Source: Acidobacteriota bacterium
GTDB lineage: Bacteria > Acidobacteriota > Terriglobia > Bryobacterales > Bryobacteraceae
Length of the DNA: 17,102 bases
Direction of reading: 5' to 3'
NCBI GenBank assembly: GCA_016871135.1
Contig: VFZQ01000027.1
Span: 1 to 17,102 of the forward strand
This document shows, in pieces, positions 1-5,491 of this stretch. The notes beneath the pieces were generated by a model. The model ran no database searches, had not been told where the DNA came from, and saw only the letters and a list, made by a program, of their open reading frames with translations. Made by a program: the position numbers and the translations under genes. The first letter of the stretch is position 1, and each line of letters begins with the position of its first letter.

Positions 1-282
1 CCGCCGGACGATGACGTAAACAATCGTGACGCCAGTGAACGCCATCGCCCAGAGCATCGCGATTCCGCGGATCCAGGTAAGGGCGTCGGAGGGTGGAATC
101 CGCTGCCAGACAAGCGGCATTTCAAACGCAAGCCCGGCCAGGCCGATCCACTGGGACCAAGGCAGCCAACGCGTCCAAGACTTCTCCGCGAAGCGTTGAC
201 GCAGGATCCGATGGCAAAGCACGACCATGAGCATGCCGAACAACTCGGGCAGGTTACGTGTGATGGACTGCGTCATCCCCAT
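1..282 (-). CDS. N-terminus of a membrane protein, possibly a membrane-anchored metallophosphoesterase (partial)
   Basis: An open frame of 94 codons runs from ATG at 282 to the window edge. An in-frame TGA lies directly upstream (285-283), so the start is 282 or the second Met at 276. The visible protein begins MGMTQSITRNLPELFG and has a hydrophobic stretch around residues 35-55 (WLPWSQWIGLAGLAFEMPLVW) and another around residues 66-90 (WIRGIAMLWAMAFTGVTIVY), followed by an Arg-Arg. This suggests two membrane helices before a domain outside the window. From memory, similar N-termini occur on Acidobacteriota metallophosphoesterases of the YaeI/YkuE type, but no catalytic motif is visible, so that assignment is a guess. 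It is divergent from the ORF6N remnant, with about 50 bp between the starts. Confidence 0.55.
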   Translation of the reverse strand, partial: MGMTQSITRNLPELFGMLMVVLCHRILRQRFAEKSWTRWLPWSQWIGLAGLAFEMPLVWQRIPPSDALTWIRGIAMLWAMAFTGVTIVYVIVRR

Positions 283-332
283 TCACTAGTGTATCGGCAG
301 ATTTGGCGCGGATCGTTGTATATTGGGGGGCA

Positions 333-708
333 GTGCATCCGCGAACCGCTGCGGTGGCCGCGCCCGTCGAATCGTTGATCCGGGTGATACGCGGCCAAAA
401 GGTGTTGTTGGACACCGGCCTCGCCGCCCTCTACGAAGTCCCTACGTTTCGCTTGAACGAAGCTGTCAAACGCAACCGGGAGCGATTCCCGGACGATTTC
501 ATGTTCCAGCTGACCGCCGCACTTTGCCCTATGCATTCACAGAGCACGGAGTGGCCATACTTTCCTCGGTTTTGAACTCGGGCAGGAGCGGACGGTTTCG
601 GTGATGGAGGTTCTGGTTACCGACATCGACAGCCTGGCCAGCGAAATCCGTCAGATGCAGGCGGCGCCGTCCGGCGAACGGCGCCGCATCGGATTTGTTC
701 GGGCGTAG
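333..708 (+). pseudogene. Decayed ORF6N-domain (KilA-N/ORF6N-like DNA-binding) protein gene
   Basis: The remnant begins at a plausible GTG (333) preceded by a G-rich ribosome-binding stretch (325-329). The first frame encodes a good ORF6N core: VIRGQKVLLDTGLAALYEV, then LNEAVKRNRERFPDDFMFQL. The family signature then continues in another frame from about 520 as LPYAFTEHGVAILSSVL. The typical family C-terminus, EIRQMQ through RRRIGF, appears in the frame of ATG 604 and ends at TAG 706-708. In intact homologues roughly 35-40 residues separate FQLT from LPYAFTE, and a longer segment follows SSVL; both are missing here. I infer two deletions or frameshifts in a once complete gene. ORF6N proteins occur in phages and as stand-alone chromosomal genes; their exact role is unclear. 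It is convergent with, and 2 nt from, the next gene. Confidence 0.75.
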
Positions 709-710
709 CG

Positions 711-1205
711 TTACTTTGCCGCGAACTCGACGAGTTCGGTGGTTGAGTCCATCTTCACGGCGCCGGTCGACTTGGAAACAGCCTTCACAACGCCGCCGGG
801 AACGGTGTCGCTGACGCAGGAGCGGGTAGAGGTCCTCATGCCGTTGGCGTTGGTATCGAGGTCGTAGCACTTGGCGGCGATGGGCTTACCTGCCACGGTA
901 ACGGTTTCGTTGACCGGAGTTACCGGCTTGCCGGCGTTGGCGGGCGCGGCGGCGGCGGTCTTGAGCGGGATGTTCATCTTGTTCTTCATGGTCTGGCCCA
1001 TGACCTTGGTCTCGGTTTCAACGACGGCGTTGTTGGCGTCGATGGAGACAAGCGTCTGGGTCATTTCCGTGACGGTTTTGGTCGGCTCCATCATGGCGGT
1101 GGTCCGAAGCTTGGCGTAGCTACCCGGTTTGAAGCCGGCCCACGGGTGTTTGTCGGCGGCGAAAGCGGCCGCGAGGCAGAAGAGAGGAAGCACGATTTTG
1201 TTCAT
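711..1205 (-). CDS. Small secreted protein of unknown function
   Basis: This encodes 164 residues. ATG at 1205 is preferred over upstream in-frame starts because GGAAG lies about 5 nt before it and a clean signal peptide follows: MNKIVLPLFCLAAAFA, with cleavage likely before ADKHPW. The mature part is short and rich in Thr, Val and Lys. It has repeated beta-strand-like segments, and two cysteines (in AKCYDLD and RSCVSDT) that could form a disulfide outside the cytoplasm. I do not recognise a named domain. It lies 31 nt downstream of the kinase stop on the same strand, so co-transcription is likely. Proteins of this size with a WAGFKPGSYAKLR-like opening are common in Solibacter-like genomes in my recollection, but no function is known to me. 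Confidence 0.8.
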   Translation of the reverse strand: MNKIVLPLFCLAAAFAADKHPWAGFKPGSYAKLRTTAMMEPTKTVTEMTQTLVSIDANNAVVETETKVMGQTMKNKMNIPLKTAAAAPANAGKPVTPVNETVTVAGKPIAAKCYDLDTNANGMRTSTRSCVSDTVPGGVVKAVSKSTGAVKMDSTTELVEFAAK

Positions 1206-1236
1206 CACTCTTCCAGAGCGGATTCGAAAGGGGAAA

Positions 1237-3816
1237 CTAGTCGTTTGCCGAAGATAATTTTGAGGCCCAGTCCAGAGCGCGGGTTGTGACGTCCTTGACG
1301 GCGGGGGAGAGCTGATCGAGTTGTTGCGCTTCGGCGGCACGCGCTTTGACTTTGACCGCGATTGCGAGCGCTTCGGCGCGTTGGCCACGGCGGATCAGTT
1401 CGGTTCCTAGCGGCATGTAGGTGCGTAGCAGCCAGGTTCGAGCGCCGAGGTTGGCTGGATCGGCAGCCATCGCCTCGCCGATGGCGATCGACTTGCGCCA
1501 GAGCGCGACGGCGCGATCGTTGTCTCCGAGTTCGACGTGGCGCGCGGCGAGACGGAGACAGAGGTCCATCTCCTGGCGGCGCAAGCCGGAATTGGCGGGA
1601 TCGGACTGCGCGATGGCATCGACGATATCGAGCGACTCACGGAGTGTACGGGTGGCTTCCGGATCGCGCGGAGCGAGTGCGCCGCCGTAACGCATGAGGC
1701 TCATCGCGTAGTCGATTTTGACGTTTGTGGACTTGGGATCGCCGGCGAGCAGGCGTCGAGCCTCTTCGGCCATTCGCTTGAAGTGCTTCAACGCCGTGTC
1801 GCGCTCGCCAATGCTTTGTCCGAAGCCCCAGTAGGCGTCACCGAGATTGGCTTCGGCCAGCATGAGGCTCTTGCGGACCCGCGTGTTGCCGGGTTCGGCG
1901 GCGACCATCGCCTCGTTGAGGCGGACCGCGTTCTCGAAATACGGGACGGCATCCCTGGCGCGGGATAGGTTGAACAGCACAGAGCCGGCAGCGGAGTAAG
2001 ACTGGGCGAGTTCGGTGGAGAGCGCGCGGTCGGCGGGGGCTTTCGCGGAGAGTTCTTCGAGGATCTTGACGGGTGTGAGTGCGAACTCGACGCTGGGCTT
2101 TACGCGAGAGCCGACGTCGCGGTTATAGCGAGAATAGGCTTGCGCGAGGCGGCGGAGTGCGACGGTACTGTCGGGGTTGCTTTTGACCGCTGCCTCCATG
2201 ACCGCGATCGCCGTCTCGATGTGCTGTTTGCCTTCCGCCATCTTGCCGGATCGGACTTCGCTCTCGGCAATGATCAGGTACACACTGGTCAGCGTCGCGG
2301 CGGTTTCGATATCGCCGGGTTGTTGCCTTTGCAGCGGTTCGAGGAGAGCGAGCGATTTGCGCAGACTTTCGGCGGCGTCGCCGCGGCGGGCGAGGCTCGG
2401 CTCGATCAGGCTTCCCTGGATTTCCGCGATGCGGGCGTAGCCTTCGGCAATCTCCAATTGCAGCGCGCGGTCGCCCGCGGCTTCTTGCGAGAGGGCGTTG
2501 AGATAGTCGAGGGCTGTCTTGACGACCACCTGTTGCGCGGCGGTGGAGGCGGCGAGCGGCTTGACGGCGTCTTCCACGTCGAACAGGAGTGCCCGGGCGA
2601 TACCCCGTACCTGCTCAAACCGGCGTTCGGCGCGGCGCGCCTGATACATCGTCGAGGCGGCTCCGCCAATGATCGCAAGGGTAACCGCGACAGCAGCCGT
2701 GGCTGTCAGGCGATTGCGTGCAATCCACTTCCGCAGCCGGTAGAGCCTTCCGGCGCGGCGGGCTTCGATGGGGCGGTCGCCGAGGTAGCGGCGGATATCG
2801 GCGGCCAGTTGCGCGACGCCGGTGTAGCGGCGATCGGCGTCCTTTTCCAGGCAGGTCAGGACAATGGTGTCGATGTCGCCCTGATAGGCCCGCGTGCCCA
2901 AGACGGCGCTCGGGAGGACCAGCCCGGCGGCGCAGATCGATTCTTCGAACGCCGCCGGGGAAGTGGTATCGGCGGTTTGCGCCCGGCGGCCGGTAAGGAC
3001 TTCGAAGAGCACGAGGCCGAGTTGATAGACATCGGTCCGGGTGGTGACTACACCGCCGCGCACCTGCTCGGGACTGGCGTAGTCGGGCGTAACGGGCACG
3101 GCCATGGTCATTGTGTGAACGGCGGAGTTGCCGGCGGCGTCGATGAGCTTCGCGATGCCGAAATCGAGGAGTTTGGGATTACCGGCGGCATCGACAAGGA
3201 TATTGGCCGGTTTGATATCGCGATGAACGATGAGGCGTTGGTGGGCGTGATCGACAGCTTCGCAAACCTTGATGAACAGTTCCAGACGGGCTGGGAGCGG
3301 CTGATTGCTACAAAAGGCCACGATCGACTCTCCTTCGACCAGCTCCATGACGAAGTAGGGAACGCCGTCATCGGTGGCGCCGCCGTCGAGAAGGCGCGCG
3401 ATGTAGGGATGTTGGAGGCTGGCGAGGATTTGGCGTTCCTGATCGAAGCGTTCGCGAAATACGCCGGGCAGGGCGGCTTGCCCGCAGAGCTTGATGGCGG
3501 CTGTTTGGGCGAAGTCGTCGGTGCGGACGGCTTCGTAGACGGCGCCCATTCCGCCGCGGCCGATTTCCCGAACAAGGCGATAGGCGCCGATGCGGCGTCC
3601 GATCATCGGCGTCTCGTGGGCGGCGGACTGTTTGAGCGTCCCTATGACCGCGGCAACGCGGTCGCGGCCGTCGTTATTCAGGAGGCTTTCGAGCTCCTCG
3701 CGCATTTCGGCGTCACCGGCGGTCTCGGTTGCGATGTAGGCTGAACGGGCGGGATCGTCGAGATCGACAGCGGCGTCGAAGAGCCGTTCGAGGCGCTCCC
3801 AACGCTCGGGAGTCAT
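1237..3816 (-). CDS. Transmembrane Ser/Thr protein kinase with C-terminal TPR-like region
   Basis: This encodes 859 residues. ATG at 3816 is chosen because the family N-terminus MTPERWERLERLFDAA starts there and AGGA lies 9 nt upstream. Residues 1-70 are the short helical leader typical of these kinases. The Hanks-type kinase domain spans about 79-344, with glycine loop GRGGMG (86-91), ATP-binding Lys109 (AIKL), catalytic HRDIKPAN (198-205), DFG (218-220), SPE in the activation segment (248-250), and DVYQLGLVLFEVLTG. All key residues are present, so it should be active. One membrane helix is at about 370-389. Residues 400-859 are helical and TPR-like, rich in Ala and Leu, and probably lie outside the cytoplasm as a sensor or protein-binding region. 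Substrates are unknown. Its promoter must lie largely inside the PHP remnant, since only 26 bp separate the two starts. Confidence 0.93.
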   Translation of the reverse strand: MTPERWERLERLFDAAVDLDDPARSAYIATETAGDAEMREELESLLNNDGRDRVAAVIGTLKQSAAHETPMIGRRIGAYRLVREIGRGGMGAVYEAVRTDDFAQTAAIKLCGQAALPGVFRERFDQERQILASLQHPYIARLLDGGATDDGVPYFVMELVEGESIVAFCSNQPLPARLELFIKVCEAVDHAHQRLIVHRDIKPANILVDAAGNPKLLDFGIAKLIDAAGNSAVHTMTMAVPVTPDYASPEQVRGGVVTTRTDVYQLGLVLFEVLTGRRAQTADTTSPAAFEESICAAGLVLPSAVLGTRAYQGDIDTIVLTCLEKDADRRYTGVAQLAADIRRYLGDRPIEARRAGRLYRLRKWIARNRLTATAAVAVTLAIIGGAASTMYQARRAERRFEQVRGIARALLFDVEDAVKPLAASTAAQQVVVKTALDYLNALSQEAAGDRALQLEIAEGYARIAEIQGSLIEPSLARRGDAAESLRKSLALLEPLQRQQPGDIETAATLTSVYLIIAESEVRSGKMAEGKQHIETAIAVMEAAVKSNPDSTVALRRLAQAYSRYNRDVGSRVKPSVEFALTPVKILEELSAKAPADRALSTELAQSYSAAGSVLFNLSRARDAVPYFENAVRLNEAMVAAEPGNTRVRKSLMLAEANLGDAYWGFGQSIGERDTALKHFKRMAEEARRLLAGDPKSTNVKIDYAMSLMRYGGALAPRDPEATRTLRESLDIVDAIAQSDPANSGLRRQEMDLCLRLAARHVELGDNDRAVALWRKSIAIGEAMAADPANLGARTWLLRTYMPLGTELIRRGQRAEALAIAVKVKARAAEAQQLDQLSPAVKDVTTRALDWASKLSSAND

Positions 3817-3842
3817 GCAAAGACATCCTATCGGCGGGAACG

Positions 3843-4289
3843 ATGGCGTTGTTCGACTATGTCCTGGCAGATGCGGCCAAATGGGGTGGGGCGAGCGGTC
3901 GGGATCCGCAACAGTTCGTGGATGCGAAACTGCGCGAGACAATCGAGATGCTGGAATCGCAGCCAATCGATATTTGCGCCAATGTGTTTTCGAACGAATC
4001 CGCTTCGCTGTGGACCGACGCCCGGCTGGACCAGTTGTTCGCAGCGATGGCGAAGCATGGGGTGGCGATGCAGATCGGCACAAGCGACCGTTTGCCCGGT
4101 GCGGCGGCGATTCAGCGGGCGAAGCGGATGGGCGTGCGATTCACGCTGGGAAGCGGTTCGCAGCGGGCGGGCGATTTGAATCGTTGCGAGTACGGCCTTG
4201 CGATGATCAAAGAATGTGCGTTGACGTCGAACAATTTCTGGGTGCCGGGCGGCTGGGGGCCGAAGGCCGCTGATCGGAAGCGCGCCTGA
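3843..4289 (+). pseudogene. 5'-truncated remnant of a PHP-domain metal-dependent hydrolase
   Basis: The open frame from ATG 3843 gives 148 residues. It matches, from memory, only the C-terminal half of a PHP-type family common in Acidobacteriota: FDYVLADA at the start, then EPIDI-like SQPIDICANVF, LWTDARLDQLFAAMAKHGVAMQI, LPGAAAIQRAKRMGVRFTLGSG, and NRCEYGLAMIKECALTSNNFWVPG near the end. The N-terminal HxH metal-binding half of such proteins would precede FDYV, but upstream DNA is instead the antisense of the kinase gene. The segment between residues 8 and 22 is also shorter than I expect, suggesting a second internal deletion. A small stand-alone protein cannot be excluded, since the frame is open and a GGGA lies just before the ATG, but it would lack the metal site. 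Confidence 0.55.
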
Positions 4290-4301
4290 CGGTGCTGGCG
4301 G

Positions 4302-4694
4302 TTACTTCTTTACTCTGGTCATCGTGAAGTCGAGCAGGCGGTCGTACATCCACTTGCTGGGGCGGTCATGTTGGGCGGAGAAGCTGCCGACGAGCTTGTC
4401 GCCTTTGAGTTCGAGCTTCCAGCGCAGGTGCTCGCCGTCGTCGAGCGTCAGATAGCGGTAGATGTTGACGTTGCCGCCGTCGGCGTTGATTTTGAGTTCC
4501 GCGCCGATTTGGCCATTGGCGTTTACGGAATGTGCGGTTACCTTTCCGTTTTCCATTTTGATTTCGACGGTGGAGGTTTGGGTGCGCTTTACGCCCGCGC
4601 CGTCTGTCCAGTCGGCGGCGCCGGTCCAGCGACCTGTGATGTCTTGTGCGAAGGCTGCGGCCGCTGCTGTTATGAGGAGGAGAATCGAGCGCAT
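4302..4694 (-). CDS. Small secreted protein of unknown function
   Basis: This encodes 130 residues from ATG 4694. The start is chosen because a signal peptide begins there (MRSILLLITAAAAAFA, cleavage likely before QDITG); no good ribosome-binding site is visible. The mature protein begins DITGRWTGAADW and alternates short strands: TSTVEIKMENGKVTAH, ELKINADGGNVNIYRYL, HLRWKLELKGDKLVGSFSA. This pattern suggests a small beta-barrel or lipocalin-like fold, as in other 'GxW...G.v.G.....' secreted proteins, but that is inference. There are no cysteines in the mature part. It is convergent with the PHP remnant (12 nt between stops) and downstream of the toxin gene with the double hairpin between them, so it probably has its own promoter. 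Confidence 0.8.
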   Translation of the reverse strand: MRSILLLITAAAAAFAQDITGRWTGAADWTDGAGVKRTQTSTVEIKMENGKVTAHSVNANGQIGAELKINADGGNVNIYRYLTLDDGEHLRWKLELKGDKLVGSFSAQHDRPSKWMYDRLLDFTMTRVKK

Positions 4695-4775
4695 GGGTAG
4701 GAGTTTATCAGGCGGGTGGAGGAGTTGAATCTCTCCAGTAACTCGCGCACAACGGACCCGCTCCGGCTCGGCCAT

Positions 4776-4794
4776 CGGGCGAGTTCCTCGCCCG
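4776..4794. repeat. Inverted repeat (hairpin 1 of a tandem pair)
   Basis: CGGGCGAG, spacer TTC, CTCGCCCG: a perfect 8-bp stem with a 3-nt loop. It sits 4 nt from a second perfect hairpin, in the gap between the toxin stop and the next start on the minus strand. The arrangement is REP-like, or it could act as a transcription terminator, although no T-run follows on either strand. Confidence 0.6.
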
Positions 4795-4798
4795 CTTG

Positions 4799-4818
4799 AG
4801 GCCGTGCCTCCACGGCCT
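4799..4818. repeat. Inverted repeat (hairpin 2 of a tandem pair)
   Basis: AGGCCGTG, loop CCTC, CACGGCCT: a perfect 8-bp stem with a 4-nt loop, ending 6 nt from the toxin stop codon. It could stabilise the 3' end of the toxin-antitoxin message or be part of a dispersed REP-like element with hairpin 1. No second copy was noticed in this window. Confidence 0.6.
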
Positions 4819-4824
4819 GTGCGC

Positions 4825-5097
4825 TCAGTAGTGGTATCTTGCTTGCAAGAAGTCGACCGCTTCATCAGTGACCCGATACACAATGCGGTGTTCCTGAGTA
4901 ACTCGCCTGGACCAACAGCCGCCGAGTACGTGCTTTAAGGGCTCGGGCTTTCCGGGGCCTTCGAACGGGTTTCGAATGACCGCATCGACGAGGTCGAGGA
5001 CTCTCAGTGCAACCGATCGCTCGTTCTTGACCCAGAATCGAAGATCCTGAAGAAACTCCGTTTGAATTATTGCGACGCGCCTAGTCCGTCGCTTCAC
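4825..5097 (-). CDS. yoeB: YoeB/Txe-family toxin (ribosome-dependent mRNA endoribonuclease)
   Basis: This encodes 90 residues; E. coli YoeB has 84. The family block is intact: NPFEGPGKPEPLKH (44-56), CWSRRVTQEHRIVYRVTD (61-78) and terminal ARYHY (86-90). Residues corresponding to the known catalytic set are present: Glu52, Arg65, His89 and the C-terminal Tyr90. YoeB toxins bind the ribosome and cut mRNA in the A site during translation when freed from the antitoxin. The start is GTG 5097, supported by AGGAGAGAG at 5105-5113. It overlaps the antitoxin gene by 17 nt, as expected for a translationally coupled TA operon. Nothing suggests inactivation. Confidence 0.93.
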   Translation of the reverse strand: MKRRTRRVAIIQTEFLQDLRFWVKNERSVALRVLDLVDAVIRNPFEGPGKPEPLKHVLGGCWSRRVTQEHRIVYRVTDEAVDFLQARYHY

Positions 5098-5368
5098 CGA
5101 GCATCTCTCTCCTCAAGGCCCTCGGCGCGAGGGGCTTGCCGTTCCCTGCCTTTGACCGTCGCACCGCGGTGAGCAAACGCCGCGCGTTCTTTGGGGAGCG
5201 CAGTAGGTGCGCTGTTTCCAACAGCCCGGCGAGTTCGTCGGCCGGGAGCATCGCTACGTCACGGGATCCCCTTCGACGAACGATAACGGTCTCCTGCTGA
5301 TCGACTACTTGGTCGAGTACAGAGGCGAGATTCTCTCGGAGGCTGGTGTAGGTTGTTTCGCTTGGCAT
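5081..5368 (-). CDS. yefM: YefM/Phd-family antitoxin
   Basis: This encodes 95 residues from ATG 5368, preferred over GTG 5374 because GGGAG sits 5 nt upstream of it. The N-terminal half has the Phd/YefM DNA-binding pattern: TYTSLRENLASVLDQVVDQQETVIVRRRG, then VAMLPADELAGLLETAHLLRSPKNARRLL. The C-terminal part (RRSKAGNGKPLAPRALRREML) is basic and should contain the toxin-neutralising segment. YefM binds YoeB and, with it, represses its own operon. The palindrome at 5388-5404 lies 20 bp upstream of the start. The gene is first in the operon and overlaps yoeB. Confidence 0.92.
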   Translation of the reverse strand: MPSETTYTSLRENLASVLDQVVDQQETVIVRRRGSRDVAMLPADELAGLLETAHLLRSPKNARRLLTAVRRSKAGNGKPLAPRALRREMLGEATD

Positions 5369-5386
5369 TGGCACTCCCTTTCACAG

Positions 5387-5404
5387 TGTACAGGAAACCT
5401 GTAC
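5387..5404 (-). promoter_or_regulatory. Probable YefM-YoeB operator (TGTACA-type palindrome)
   Basis: GTACAGG, AAA, CCTGTAC at 5388-5404 is a perfect 7-bp inverted repeat. With the flanking base it contains TGTACA at 5387-5392 and TGTACG at 5400-5405. TGTACA is the core hexamer reported for the E. coli yefM-yoeB operator palindromes. On the minus strand the TACACT read from 5390 to 5385 could serve as a -10 element, so binding here would block RNA polymerase; no convincing -35 was found. Confidence 0.7.
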
Positions 5405-5491
5405 GTGCTTCGGACCCGATTCGTGCGGTTCGGCGGCACGGGCAACGATCGGCGTTGCTAAATTGGGAACCGCTGCGCCATGCTGTAAGAC

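Noticed and set aside
2140..3744. 534-codon open frame on the plus strand
   Set aside because: It lies wholly antisense to the kinase, whose motifs are all intact. Long antisense frames are expected at this GC content, and the translation shows no recognisable domain.
4837..4850. TCTTGC-TT-GCAAGA inverted repeat
   Set aside because: Lies inside the coding sequence for the conserved toxin C-terminus, so codon constraint explains it well enough.
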